Shown in pieces: positions 1-9,137 of a stretch of 64,000 bases of DNA. Origin of the DNA: Methanospirillum stamsii (GTDB taxonomy: Archaea > Halobacteriota > Methanomicrobia > Methanomicrobiales > Methanospirillaceae); NCBI RefSeq assembly GCF_046244385.1, contig NZ_CP176366.1:868001-932000 (forward strand), read 5' to 3'. The position numbers and the translations under genes are program-made. Each line of letters opens with the position of its first letter. Position 1 is the stretch's first letter. The notes under the pieces were generated by a model. That model saw nothing but the letters and a program-made list of their open reading frames with translations, was not told the origin of the DNA and searched no databases.

Positions 1-138
1 CAAAAATTTAGGGGTGAAGTAGCTTCTGGTGAATATGTAACATTGAATGATCTATATGTCAGAATATCAGATCATTATTCACAAGAAAAATCAGAGATTA
101 ACCCTGTTTCTCTATCCACCACTGGAAAATCTCATTAA
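1..138 (+). CDS. C-terminal end of an unidentified protein (5' end outside window)
   Basis: Frame 1 is open from the first base to a TAA at 136-138 and gives 45 residues beginning QKFRGEVASGEYVTLNDLYV. The hydrophilic GEYVTL-type stretch vaguely recalls small antitoxin-like proteins, but this is not enough to name a family. The reading frame runs over the 3' end of the convergent epimerase gene by about 40 bases. A PIN-toxin remnant lies 1 kb downstream, so a toxin-antitoxin origin is possible but unproven. Confidence 0.35.
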   Translation, partial: QKFRGEVASGEYVTLNDLYVRISDHYSQEKSEINPVSLSTTGKSH

Positions 139-1039
139 TCCCCTCTTTCAGAGAGTATTTCGGTTTATACCCCAGTCCCTCTGATATCTTTGAAATATCT
201 GCACACGAATGCCTGACCTCGCCTTCACGGGCACCCAAATATCGTATCCCTTCATTTTTTCCTGAAATATCCATAATTGTCCTGGCAAGTTGATTTATCG
301 ATACACTCAGGCCCGTACCAACATTGAAAACGCCAGAAACACTCTTTTCCATTGACAGAATTAAAGCCTGAACGACATCCAGAACATACACAAAATCCCG
401 AGTCTGTTCTCCATCCCCAAATATAGTAAACTCATCATCCCGGGAGATGGCATCCATGAATTTGGATATCACCCCTGAATAGGGAGATGAAGGATCCTGC
501 TTCGGACCATATACATTAAAAAAACGTAAACAAACCGATTGAACACCATATAACTCGGTATAAACGGCAGCGTATAATTCAGAAAGACATTTTCCAACTG
601 CGTATGGCGAAAGAGGTACTGAAACGAATGTTTCTTCATGGGGCGGAAGATAGTCATTTCCATAGAGGGCTGCAGATGATGCAAGCACAATTTTTGGAAC
701 CCCGACCAGTCTGGCAGCCTCGAATACTTCAAAAAGACCATCAATATTCATCTGATGATTCAGCCGGGGATCATCAATTGAACGCTGGACTGACACCAGG
801 GCAGCAAGATGGAAAATCCCGTCAACATCATTACAGAGTGAAATGAGCCGGGGACAATTTAAAATTGTATCCTCAATAAACTCAACATGTTCATCATCAA
901 GAATGTCGGAGATATTACCCAAATTTCCAGAATCAAGTGAGTCAAGGATGATTACCTGGTCCCCCCTGGCAACCAGTGCATGACAGAGATGTGAACCGAT
1001 AAAGCCTGCACCACCCGTGACAAGATAACGCTTATTCAT
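98..1039 (-). CDS. NAD-dependent epimerase/dehydratase, UDP-glucose/GlcNAc 4-epimerase-like
   Basis: Extended short-chain dehydrogenase of 313 residues, likely interconverting a UDP-hexose or UDP-HexNAc at C4 in the cytoplasm. The Rossmann NAD site is at the N-terminus (LVTGGAGFIGSHL), and the catalytic Tyr-Lys pair is in SPYAVGK. RFFNVYGP and the GDGEQTRDFVYV block are typical of GalE/WbpP-type enzymes. An upstream in-frame ATG at 1078 would add 13 residues before the Rossmann strand; the ATG at 1037-1039 fits the family better. It lies downstream of the nucleotide-sugar operon on the same strand but is separated by about 390 bases, so it may be a separate unit. Substrate is not determined by the sequence. 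Confidence 0.85.
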   Translation of the reverse strand: MNKRYLVTGGAGFIGSHLCHALVARGDQVIILDSLDSGNLGNISDILDDEHVEFIEDTILNCPRLISLCNDVDGIFHLAALVSVQRSIDDPRLNHQMNIDGLFEVFEAARLVGVPKIVLASSAALYGNDYLPPHEETFVSVPLSPYAVGKCLSELYAAVYTELYGVQSVCLRFFNVYGPKQDPSSPYSGVISKFMDAISRDDEFTIFGDGEQTRDFVYVLDVVQALILSMEKSVSGVFNVGTGLSVSINQLARTIMDISGKNEGIRYLGAREGEVRHSCADISKISEGLGYKPKYSLKEGINEIFQWWIEKQG

Positions 1040-1169
1040 GCTTGTACCAATACTACAATCCAGTATTAATTGTATCATTATTCAGATTTGAATACATGTA
1101 AGTCTGACAAGTAGTGTACCTCAGTGAAAATGCAAATTCTCTTGTAACGTAGTAGAGGTCATCCATTAA

Positions 1170-1403
1170 GTATATAAAACACTAAAGACATCTTATGAAT
1201 TTCTCAATGATGCATGTTTCATACTCAAAGCATCTGAACTAATTGAAGAAGCATTTGAATGTGCAATAACTCACAAAATAACCGTATATGATGCATTATA
1301 TCTTACTGCTGCAATGAAGGAGGAAAAAATTTTCATTACAGCAGATACTGCCTTGTATAAAGCAGCCCATGATGTACATGAAATCGTTTTACTCACAATA
1401 TGA
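1170..1403 (+). pseudogene. C-terminal remnant of a PIN-domain (VapC-like) toxin
   Basis: An open stretch of 77 codons after a TAA at 1167-1169 ends at a TGA at 1401-1403. It encodes the typical PIN C-terminal half: ITVYDALYLTAAM followed by IFITADTALYKAA, where the Asp of YDALY and the ADxxLYK block match the third and fourth acidic motifs. No start codon and no N-terminal half with the first Asp motif can be seen, so the gene is truncated. VapC toxins are RNases; this copy should be inactive. Confidence 0.6.
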
Positions 1404-1427
1404 AACTTAAGGAGAAAACCAGGGTTT

Positions 1428-2858
1428 TTACACATCGCTCTGATAACTGTTTTTATCTCCTCTCCCTATACCCTCGTACACAAATCCTGCCTGGATGAGA
1501 ACATCCGGATCAACAATATTCCTTCCATCAACCAATACAGGAAAAGGTCGCATTACCTTCTTTACCCAATTATAATCCAATGAATAATACATCCGGTGAG
1601 CGGTCATAAGCACAAGAACATCTGCATCCTCAAGCACCGGTTCAATATCAGATGACAAACTAATCCCGGGATATTCACGAACCCAAGGGTCATGAATCCT
1701 TGCAACTGCACCGTGCTCCACACACATCTTGTAGAATTGTTCTGTTGGAGTATTTCGTGCATCATCGGTATTTGGAAGAAATGAAAAACCCAGTATTGCA
1801 ATCCTGGACCCGGATACCTTTTTACCAACACATTTCAGACCCTGACTGACCAGATGTAACATATGACAAGGCATGAAATCATTTACATGTCGTGCAAGAG
1901 TAAATAAAGACTCGTGATCCTTGGGAAAATCAAGTGTGGAGATACCTGCCAGTTCGATTCCCCGTTCAAGATGATAGGTATCCTTGGTAAGGCAATGACC
2001 CCCGACTCCTGCACCGGGCCAGAGAATAGCACGGGTAATACCATCACCTTTCAGAGAATCTATACCTGAACGAACATCATAAAAATTTACTCCCATTGCT
2101 TCACAATAAAGCGCCAGTTGGTTTGCGGCTGCAATCTGAAGATCCCGGAATGTATTTTCAGCAGTTTTTGTAACCTCTGCAGCAGTTGCAGACATGGGGA
2201 TGATCTTCCCTTTTGTCAGGATCGGCTGATATAACTCTATTGCACGCTTGGTTGAAATCTCGTCAATCCCTCCTACCACCCGGTCATGCTCCTGGATATT
2301 CTGAATCAGCCTTCCAACCATCACCCGTTCCGGTGCATGTGCAAGAGCAAAATCCTGACCCGCAATCAGACCAGACTCTTCTAAAATCTCACGTGCTCTC
2401 CCAACTGTAGTGCCTGGTGTGATGGTAGACTCAAGTACAACCAGCATTCCGGGTATCAGGTTTTTTCCAGTCTGACGAATTCCATCTTCAAGAGCTGAAA
2501 GGTCAGGAATAAGATCCCGTGGGTCTTTAAAAGGAGTCTGGATTGCGATAGTAATGGCATCACATTCTGAAATTTTTGAAAAATCATCAGTGCACTCAAA
2601 AATTTTCTGGCTGACAACATCAGCAAGGAGATCATCAAGGCCTGGTTCTTCTCCTTTCAGAGGATTTGTCCCCTCGTTCAGCATCCGGATTTTATAACCG
2701 GAAGATGATGAATTTCTCTGAAATCCATAGACTTTCTCAATCCCAGGGACTTTTGCAAAGAGAACAGCGGATGGGATTCCTACATACCCCATTCCGATAA
2801 CACCAATTTTCCGGATATGCCCTCTTTCACGTATTAGATCAGATAAATCAGTTGCCAT
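1428..2858 (-). CDS. UDP-sugar 6-dehydrogenase (UDP-N-acetylhexosamine dehydrogenase, WbpA/WecC-like)
   Basis: Oxidises C6 of a UDP-N-acetylhexosamine to the uronic acid with two NAD+. The 476-residue protein has an N-terminal Rossmann site (GVIGMGYVGIPSAVLFAK, about residues 18-35), a central helical domain, the active-site cysteine block GVGGHCLTKDTYHL near residue 290 and a C-terminal UDP-binding domain (LGFSFLPNTDDARNTP). It overlaps the start of the Gfo/Idh gene's 3' end by 11 bases and is the last gene of a tightly packed minus-strand operon. With its neighbours it fits the WbpA-B-E-D route to UDP-GlcNAc3NAcA, an archaeal N-glycan building block. The family is clear; the exact substrate is inferred. 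Confidence 0.85.
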   Translation of the reverse strand: MATDLSDLIRERGHIRKIGVIGMGYVGIPSAVLFAKVPGIEKVYGFQRNSSSSGYKIRMLNEGTNPLKGEEPGLDDLLADVVSQKIFECTDDFSKISECDAITIAIQTPFKDPRDLIPDLSALEDGIRQTGKNLIPGMLVVLESTITPGTTVGRAREILEESGLIAGQDFALAHAPERVMVGRLIQNIQEHDRVVGGIDEISTKRAIELYQPILTKGKIIPMSATAAEVTKTAENTFRDLQIAAANQLALYCEAMGVNFYDVRSGIDSLKGDGITRAILWPGAGVGGHCLTKDTYHLERGIELAGISTLDFPKDHESLFTLARHVNDFMPCHMLHLVSQGLKCVGKKVSGSRIAILGFSFLPNTDDARNTPTEQFYKMCVEHGAVARIHDPWVREYPGISLSSDIEPVLEDADVLVLMTAHRMYYSLDYNWVKKVMRPFPVLVDGRNIVDPDVLIQAGFVYEGIGRGDKNSYQSDV

Positions 2859-3765
2859 AGGTTAACTCCCGGACAATACTTTCACATACTTCCAGGTTTT
2901 GCACCGCTTCAGCCGGTGAAATTAAAAATCCTCCGCCTTTCCTGACAGCAGAAAGAAATGCTAAAAGTTCATCACGAAGAGGTTCTTTTTTTGTTACCTG
3001 AACCTTTTCGACAATATTTTCCTGAACATATCGTTCATTTTCAACAGAATAAAGATCAGGTTTACGGTATATGTATACCTCCTGTGTCATGAAATCCCCT
3101 TCAATGGTCATATCCTCCTGTTCGATATGAATCATCCGGATTTTTTTCGATGCTTTCCGGCTTGCAGAAAGATATACAGGAGTTCTTCCACATTGACAAA
3201 GCGCCATGGCAACATCAACAGTCCCCCGTGCAAATACATCAATTGGATCATTAAACAGCGAGTGGAGGACGATATCAATATCGTGTATCATCAAATCTTC
3301 CACAACCGAACTGGCAGTGATTCTTGATGATGTCGGATTGTGGCGCTTGAATTCTACATACAAAGGATTGGAGATAATCCGGGAGATTTCCGGAACTATC
3401 GGATTAAACCGTTCAATATGACCCACTCCGAGAACCATATCTTCCGGAATTTTTCTGACCAGTTCATGACCCTCGGATGCGGTAAAGCATATTGGCTTTT
3501 CAATAAGTGTGTGGGTACCGGTTTTGATGATTTCGCAGGCAGTTTTGTAATGAAGCGGAGTCGGAACACATAAACTGACTGCATCTACCTTTTTTAAAAG
3601 ATCAGGGATCGATAATGCGACTTCAGCCTCATGTTGTTCTGCAATCAATGCAGCCTGTTTCGGGTTTACATCATATATGTATAGTGAACTAACCGGCTTT
3701 AACTCAGAATAAACCCGGACATGGTTCCGGCCCATCATACCGGTCCCAATTACCCCTACATCCAT
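2848..3765 (-). CDS. Gfo/Idh/MocA-family dehydrogenase (WbpB/WlbA-like)
   Basis: Predicted to oxidise C3 of a UDP-N-acetylglucuronic acid to the 3-keto sugar. The 305-residue protein starts with a dinucleotide-binding fold (VGVIGTGMMGRNHVRVY) and has the EKPICFTASEG block near residue 91, where the Lys of EKP is the usual catalytic residue. HIERFNP near residue 120 is also typical. It shares one base with the upstream aminotransferase and overlaps the downstream dehydrogenase, so the genes are probably translationally coupled. The assignment to the WbpB subgroup rests mainly on neighbourhood. Confidence 0.8.
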   Translation of the reverse strand: MDVGVIGTGMMGRNHVRVYSELKPVSSLYIYDVNPKQAALIAEQHEAEVALSIPDLLKKVDAVSLCVPTPLHYKTACEIIKTGTHTLIEKPICFTASEGHELVRKIPEDMVLGVGHIERFNPIVPEISRIISNPLYVEFKRHNPTSSRITASSVVEDLMIHDIDIVLHSLFNDPIDVFARGTVDVAMALCQCGRTPVYLSASRKASKKIRMIHIEQEDMTIEGDFMTQEVYIYRKPDLYSVENERYVQENIVEKVQVTKKEPLRDELLAFLSAVRKGGGFLISPAEAVQNLEVCESIVRELTYGN

Positions 3766-4853
3766 TATTCACATTCATTAACTGCCTGACATATAGTTTC
3801 TCTTTGGTCAGGAGTCAGAGAAGGATATACCGGGAGACTCAGTATCTCTTTTGAGAGACGTTGAGAAACCGGACAGTCAGAACCGGATACCTTTCCTTTG
3901 TATACCGGTTGTTCATGTACCGGGACCGGATAATGTATCGCGGTCCCGATTCCTTTTTTATGCAGGTATTCAGCGAGTTCATCCCGGGAGATACCAGCAT
4001 CCCTGGTTACCCGGATTGCATACTGATGATACACATGAGTTGAATCATGGCGCACATGAGGAGTGATTATTCCTTTTCTTTGGATATTGTTAGAGTAAAA
4101 TTCGCCATTTTCCTGTCTTGAGAAGGTCAAACCAGCGAGCCTCTGGAGTTGCACCCTTCCAATTGCTGCAGCAACATCAGTAAGACGATAATTATACCCA
4201 AGGTCTGTGTGAAGGTATTTTTCTTTCTGCCCATGATTTACGAGCCTCCGAATCCGGTCAGATAATCCCAGATCATTCGTTACCACCATGCCACCTTCAC
4301 CACAGGTCATGTTTTTTGTCGGATAAAATGAAAAACAACCACAGGTTCCAAAACTTCCAACACTCCGGCCCTGATATTTCGCACCATGTGCCTGTGCACA
4401 GTCCTCTATGAATATTAAGGAATGATCTTCGCAAATGTCAGTTAAGGCACCGATGTTACAGGGTTGCCCAAAAAGATGTACGCCGATTATCGCTTTTGTC
4501 TTTGAAGTTATCTGTTCCATGACCGATTCCGGGTCAATACAATAGGTAGTCTCCTCAATATCTGCCATGACCGGAGATGCACCACACATACTTACCGTCG
4601 TGGCCGTTGCAATAAAAGTGAAAGATGGTACAATGACTTCATCACCCGGACCAATATTCAGTGCCAGTTGAGCGGCATGAAGAGCTGTTGTTCCATTACT
4701 GGTTGCAACTCCGGATGATGTTTCTGAAAATTTTGAAAACTCTTCTTCAAAAGCAGATACTTCTTTTCCGCTTGCAAGCATACCGGAGAGGATAACTTTT
4801 GATGCAGCATCTGCTTCTTCCGGCCCGATTGAAGGCCTGGCAATAGGGATCAT
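3765..4853 (-). CDS. DegT/DnrJ/EryC1 sugar aminotransferase (WbpE/WlbC-like)
   Basis: PLP-dependent aminotransferase expected to place an amino group on the C3-keto UDP-sugar. The 362-residue protein is of normal length, has the N-terminal IPIARPSIGPEEADA block, and has the PLP-binding lysine in FSFYPTKNMTCGEGG. The EDCAQAHGA segment holds the Asp that contacts the PLP nitrogen. Its start overlaps the stop of the acetyltransferase gene in an ATGA arrangement. Glutamate is the usual donor in this family. The role is inferred from family and operon. Confidence 0.87.
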   Translation of the reverse strand: MIPIARPSIGPEEADAASKVILSGMLASGKEVSAFEEEFSKFSETSSGVATSNGTTALHAAQLALNIGPGDEVIVPSFTFIATATTVSMCGASPVMADIEETTYCIDPESVMEQITSKTKAIIGVHLFGQPCNIGALTDICEDHSLIFIEDCAQAHGAKYQGRSVGSFGTCGCFSFYPTKNMTCGEGGMVVTNDLGLSDRIRRLVNHGQKEKYLHTDLGYNYRLTDVAAAIGRVQLQRLAGLTFSRQENGEFYSNNIQRKGIITPHVRHDSTHVYHQYAIRVTRDAGISRDELAEYLHKKGIGTAIHYPVPVHEQPVYKGKVSGSDCPVSQRLSKEILSLPVYPSLTPDQRETICQAVNECE

Positions 4854-5443
4854 TTCATGGCTCCTTCAGGGAGAGGTTTTATTCTGGCCGGAGACCCAAC
4901 TGCAAGTGAATGTGGGGGAACATCATGGGTTACAATGGAACCTGCTGCAACCAGTGAACCTTCCCCAATAATTACTCCGGGTAATAGGGTAGAATTTGCA
5001 CCAATAGAGGCATTATCTTTAACTACCGGACCTTTGAGAGATTTTCCCCCATGGGGAGGATACTTATCATTGGTAAGGACTGCATTGGGACCGATGAATA
5101 CATGATTTCCCAGTATCGTATTGGTTGGAATATAAACCATGCTCTGAAGATTTGCATGATCACCGATTGTGCAGTTTCCTTCGATGATTACTCCGGTACC
5201 AAGAGAGACGAAATTTCCTATTGTGGTATTTTCCCGGACCAGCACATTATGTCCGGTGGAGAAATTATTACCAATAACAACATCGGAATAGAGCACGGTT
5301 CCCGGCCTTAGTATTGCGTTATTACCAATAATGACCCCAGGATGATCTTTAGTCCCAAGATACTGTCGGGAAGGAAATCCTAACGTGACCGGTTCAAAGA
5401 GAAGAGCATCCGCCCCAATTTGGTTAATTCCATATTCGGTCAT
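4850..5443 (-). CDS. left-handed beta-helix acyltransferase (WbpD/WlbB-like N-acetyltransferase)
   Basis: Hexapeptide-repeat protein of 197 residues that probably acetylates the new 3-amino group using acetyl-CoA. Repeated [LIV]-G-x4 turns fill residues 20-180 (for example VIIGNNAILRPGTVLYSDVV and TIGNFVSLGTGVIIEGNCTI), and PNAVLTNDKYPP contains the loop typical of UDP-sugar acetyltransferases. The open frame begins at a TTG at 5458, but the ATG at 5441-5443 is preferred. This is the first gene of the operon; its promoter must lie in the A/T-rich 5444-5600 stretch, which also faces the divergent mcr promoter. Confidence 0.82.
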   Translation of the reverse strand: MTEYGINQIGADALLFEPVTLGFPSRQYLGTKDHPGVIIGNNAILRPGTVLYSDVVIGNNFSTGHNVLVRENTTIGNFVSLGTGVIIEGNCTIGDHANLQSMVYIPTNTILGNHVFIGPNAVLTNDKYPPHGGKSLKGPVVKDNASIGANSTLLPGVIIGEGSLVAAGSIVTHDVPPHSLAVGSPARIKPLPEGAMK

Positions 5444-5716
5444 TTTCTTTTTTTTCAAGTGATTACAGTATCCAAATAGGATGTTAGAAAAAATAAATTA
5501 TTCATAGCCTCATTTTTTCACAGGTTCATCAATTGAAATAATGTTCAGGAGATAATAGTAAATGGCAGAATAAACCATATTGTGCTATACATAAGTACGA
5601 ACCAATCAATCACCCATTAAGCGCCCATACCAATATTACAAAAGAAATATCGAGTACAATTAGATAATTACGAAAAGATATATTTGTAATATTGATCATT
5701 GCAAAAAATATCACAC

Positions 5717-5726
5717 ATATATATTT
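5717..5726 (+). promoter_or_regulatory. TATA box of the mcr operon and long 5' leader
   Basis: ATATATATTT at 5717-5726 is the best TATA element in the 486-base gap between the divergent acetyltransferase and mcrB. Transcription would begin near 5745, giving a leader of about 185 bases. The leader contains a short inverted repeat around CCCGTAAAGGGG (5824-5835) and ends with a GAGG Shine-Dalgarno before the mcrB ATG. No other gene is supported in this gap; the start site is inferred from TATA spacing. Confidence 0.5.
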
Positions 5727-5929
5727 TATTCAATTAATTAATGAAAACTTCACAGATCATATAAGGTTTCTCCGAGAATCAAACCGGAGCATTTTTACGT
5801 GGAAATTCAGACATATCATCAGTCCCGTAAAGGGGACGTGTACGAGTGATTTCAGTTTAACAGTGACCAATAACCTCCAGTATTCAGTGAAAAAATCGTA
5901 CAGGTTTTAAGAAACATCAGAGGAATATT

Positions 5930-7237
5930 ATGGCAAAATTTTCCGACACAATCGATCTTTATGACGATCAGGGTAAACTGCTGAAAAGCGGCGTTGCCTT
6001 AGATAAGATCAGTCCATTGACAAACCCCGGCATCAAGAAAATGATCAGCCTTACCAAGAGAACTGTTGCAGTCAACCTTGGTGGTGCAGAAGCATTTCTG
6101 AAGACCGGAAAAGCTGGAAAGAACCAGATCCCCGGACGTGAACTCAACCTTGACCTTGTTGCAAATGCAGGTGCAATCAAGGAAAAGATGTTCAAGATGC
6201 TCCAGGTTACCGAGGGTGACGACACCGAGATCAAGGAATTCGGCGGCGGCAAACTTCTGCTCTGTACAGTGCCAACTGCACGTATCGATGCAGCAGCAAC
6301 CTACGATGCAGCAATGACCGCTGTATCTGCAGCAGCAACCTACTCAGTCATTGACCAGTTCAATGTCGGCATGTTTGACGGTTCAACCGTAAAGGCTGCA
6401 TTCTGGGGAACTTACCCACAGACAATGGACCCATCAGGCTCTGCCTGTGCTTCTATTCTGTCTATCCCACAGAACAACGAAGGTCTTGGATACGCACTCC
6501 GTAACATTCAGGCAAACCACTGCGTTATGATCACCAACAAGAACGCAATGCAGGGCGCAGCACTCTCAGCATCCTTTGAACAGGCAGGAGAGTTTGAAAT
6601 GGGAGCCGCAATCGGCCCATTCGAACGTGCACAGCTCCTTCTCTACGCCTACCAGGGTCTGAACGCAAACAACCTGGTATACGACCTTGTAAAGAAGAAC
6701 GGCGCAAGCGGAACCATCGGTACCGTTGTCCAGTCCCTTGTTGAGAGAGCAATTGAAGACAAGGTTATCATCCCAGGCAAGAAGGGACCATCCGGATACA
6801 CCTTCTACGAAACCAAGGACCCAATGCTCTGGAATGCATACACTGCAGCTGGAACACTGGCAGCAACCATGGTAAACTGTGGTGCAGGCCGTTTCGCACA
6901 GGCTGTTTCCTCAACCCTGCTTTACTTCAACGACCTCATTGAGCACGAGACCGGACTTCCGGGTTGTGACTATGGTCGTGTAATGGGTGTAGCAGTCGGA
7001 TTCTCATTCTTCAGCCACTCTATCTATGGTGGCGGTGGTCCGGGTATCTTCAACGGTAACCACGTCGTTACCCGTCACGCAGCCGGTGTTGGTCTCCCAT
7101 GTATCGTCGCCGCCTGTGCTCTTGATGCAGGTACCCAGATGTTCACCCCGGAGAGCACCTCAAAGGTCTACCAGGATACCTTTGGTAAGATCCCCGAGTT
7201 TGCCCAGCCGATTCAGCACATCGCTCAGGGAGCATAA
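5930..7237 (+). CDS. mcrB: methyl-coenzyme M reductase subunit beta
   Basis: Beta subunit of the nickel-F430 enzyme that makes methane from methyl-CoM and coenzyme B in the cytoplasm. The 435-residue length is normal. Typical blocks include the N-terminal MAKFSDTIDLYDDQGKLL, the SIYGGGGPGIFNGNHVVTRH stretch near residue 365 and a C-terminus FGKIPEFAQPI. It is the first gene of mcrBDCGA and has a GAGG ribosome binding site. Codon use is strongly biased (GGT, GCA, AAG, CCG), as expected for one of the most abundant proteins of a methanogen. Confidence 0.98.
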   Translation: MAKFSDTIDLYDDQGKLLKSGVALDKISPLTNPGIKKMISLTKRTVAVNLGGAEAFLKTGKAGKNQIPGRELNLDLVANAGAIKEKMFKMLQVTEGDDTEIKEFGGGKLLLCTVPTARIDAAATYDAAMTAVSAAATYSVIDQFNVGMFDGSTVKAAFWGTYPQTMDPSGSACASILSIPQNNEGLGYALRNIQANHCVMITNKNAMQGAALSASFEQAGEFEMGAAIGPFERAQLLLYAYQGLNANNLVYDLVKKNGASGTIGTVVQSLVERAIEDKVIIPGKKGPSGYTFYETKDPMLWNAYTAAGTLAATMVNCGAGRFAQAVSSTLLYFNDLIEHETGLPGCDYGRVMGVAVGFSFFSHSIYGGGGPGIFNGNHVVTRHAAGVGLPCIVAACALDAGTQMFTPESTSKVYQDTFGKIPEFAQPIQHIAQGA

Positions 7238-7255
7238 TCCCCAAGGTTTCGTACA

Positions 7256-7726
7256 ATGGCTGATGCTGAATTCCCGCAATGCAGGATCGTCACCGAGCGC
7301 CTCTTAAAACCTGAAACTGTTGAGAAAATCCTCAATAAACTGGCGGTCATACCAGGGATCCGTAGAATCGTCATTAACGGCCCGAGTATACCCCAGAAAG
7401 TCCCCTATGGCCCCGCAAGGGGTCTGGATAACCCCCACTCAGGAAAGGCAACTATCCGGGTTGGGGAAACGGATGTGGACCTCAAGGTGCAGGTTGGAAC
7501 ATTCCTTCTCGAACTGGAAACAAGGGATATCGTTTCGCAAGTCGAAGAGGCCTGTAAGGAAGTCTTCACGAATTTTTCATTTTCAATCAAGGAAGGAAAA
7601 TTCATGAGATCAACACCGACGCAGGTTGACTATGCGAAGTACGGCCCAAATGCAAACGAAATCATGTTAGGTCTTGTTGATCCCAAAAATAAAACCGGAC
7701 CGACACTTCTTCAGGGTAACAGATAA
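7256..7726 (+). CDS. mcrD: methyl-coenzyme M reductase operon protein D
   Basis: Small protein (156 residues) always found inside mcr operons but not part of the purified enzyme; in the family it is linked to binding or maturation of MCR. The sequence shows the family blocks INGPSIPQKVPYGPARG near residue 40 and HSGKATIRVGETDVDLKVQV. It lies 18 bases after mcrB and its last base is the first base of the mcrC start codon, so translation is probably coupled. Codon use is much less biased than in mcrB, G and A, suggesting lower expression within one transcript. Confidence 0.95.
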   Translation: MADAEFPQCRIVTERLLKPETVEKILNKLAVIPGIRRIVINGPSIPQKVPYGPARGLDNPHSGKATIRVGETDVDLKVQVGTFLLELETRDIVSQVEEACKEVFTNFSFSIKEGKFMRSTPTQVDYAKYGPNANEIMLGLVDPKNKTGPTLLQGNR

Positions 7727-8361
7727 TGCCAATTGGACGGGTAACACAAATTGTCGACTGCCGCGAAAGTGCGGGTATGGGAAAAGGAGGGGCCCTTGCC
7801 CAAAGGGGGACTATCTCCGAATGCCGATATCCTGACGTCATCATCGTAGGGATGTCCCCCGGTCGCCGGCATGTTACAAAACCAGTCTGTGATATCACGT
7901 CCGCCCTTCGGGCACAGGGGGTTGAATATAGTATCAGCACCATGATTCTCAACGCAGGCTCCGGGATTCCCCCTGATGCCCCTAAGAGTGCCGGTCATGT
8001 GCTGGGAGCATATTTCGGCCTGAACGAGAAGGAAATTACCCAGATAAACCGTCATAAAGTGGCGGTACTGCACCATGGAAATGTCAGATCACATATCGTC
8101 CATAAAGTCCGGTCTATCTTAAAAGACTGTGACATACCGGTGGTTGTGGTCTGTCAGGCTCCCGTCGATTACGAGGATTTTGCAAAGGAAGGGGTGAAAA
8201 CGGCGTTTGTGATGCCAACTGAAGAGAATGTCCGGACAAAAGGGACAGTAATGGCGATTGTCAGTGGTATTACGAGAGGTCAGACCCCGTCTCGTGAGAA
8301 GATCAGCGAAGTCATTCACGAAGTCATGATACTTATGAAAACTTCAGATTTGGAGAGATAA
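7726..8361 (+). CDS. mcrC: methyl-coenzyme M reductase operon protein C (activation factor)
   Basis: The 211-residue product belongs to McrC, a component of the ATP-dependent complex that reductively activates the nickel of MCR in studied methanogens. Recognisable blocks are VDCRESAGMGKGGALAQRGT near the N-terminus and MSPGRRHVTKPVCDIT. The gene overlaps mcrD by one base and is followed four bases later by mcrG. Codon use is moderate, as in mcrD. Confidence 0.95.
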   Translation: MPIGRVTQIVDCRESAGMGKGGALAQRGTISECRYPDVIIVGMSPGRRHVTKPVCDITSALRAQGVEYSISTMILNAGSGIPPDAPKSAGHVLGAYFGLNEKEITQINRHKVAVLHHGNVRSHIVHKVRSILKDCDIPVVVVCQAPVDYEDFAKEGVKTAFVMPTEENVRTKGTVMAIVSGITRGQTPSREKISEVIHEVMILMKTSDLER

Positions 8362-8365
8362 AGAT

Positions 8366-9124
8366 ATGGCATATACTCCACAGTATGGTCCGGGCCAGTC
8401 TGTTGTCGCCGAAAACCGGCGCAAGCAGATGAACCCAAATGTAAAGCTCGAAAAAATGCGTAACGTCACCGATGAAGATATTGTTCTCATCCTTGGACAC
8501 CGTGCTCCAGGTCAGGCATACCCGACCGCACACCCGCCACTCGCAGAACAGGGCGAGCCGGACTGTCCAATCAGAAAGATTGTCACCCCAACCGATGGTG
8601 CAAAGGCTGGAGACCGTGTCCGGTACATCCAGTTCGCAGATTCTGTCTATAATGCACCTTCCCAGCCATACCAGAGAACCTATACCGAAGCATACCGCTA
8701 CCGTGGTATCGACCCGGGAACTCTGTCCGGCCGTCAGATCGTCGAATGCCGTGAGCGTGACCTTGAAAAAATCTCTGCAGACCTGATTAACACCAACCTC
8801 TTTGATCCGGCAACAATCGGTATCCGTGGTGCAACAGTGCATGGACACTCACTCCGTCTTGCAGAAGATGGTATGATGTTCGATATGCTTCAGCGGTGTG
8901 TCCTTGAAGGCGGCACAGTCAAGTACGTAAAGGACCAGATTGGAACTCCACTCGACAAGAAGGTCGATGTTGGTAAGCCAATGGACGCTGCCTGGCTCAA
9001 GGCAAACACTACCATGTTCCACTCACTCGTTGGTACCTCTTATCGGAGCGACGCCGAGTACATTGAATATATCAAGCGTATCCACTCCCTGAGAACAAAA
9101 TACGGTTTCATGCCGGTGGAGTAA
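8366..9124 (+). CDS. mcrG: methyl-coenzyme M reductase subunit gamma
   Basis: Gamma subunit (252 residues) of methyl-CoM reductase; it closes the F430 pocket in the alpha2beta2gamma2 enzyme. Family blocks include MAYTPQYGPGQSVVAENRR at the start, ILGHRAPGQAYPTAHPPLAE, and GIRGATVHGHSLRLAEDG near residue 155. AGATAAAGAT just upstream of the ATG is a weak ribosome binding site, and the mcrC stop is four bases away. Codon use is again strongly biased. Confidence 0.98.
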   Translation: MAYTPQYGPGQSVVAENRRKQMNPNVKLEKMRNVTDEDIVLILGHRAPGQAYPTAHPPLAEQGEPDCPIRKIVTPTDGAKAGDRVRYIQFADSVYNAPSQPYQRTYTEAYRYRGIDPGTLSGRQIVECRERDLEKISADLINTNLFDPATIGIRGATVHGHSLRLAEDGMMFDMLQRCVLEGGTVKYVKDQIGTPLDKKVDVGKPMDAAWLKANTTMFHSLVGTSYRSDAEYIEYIKRIHSLRTKYGFMPVE

Positions 9125-9137
9125 GGAGGTACTAAAT

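Noticed and set aside
5692..5910. 72-codon open frame in the mcr leader
   Set aside because: It begins upstream of the predicted TATA box, has no similarity and no ribosome binding site.
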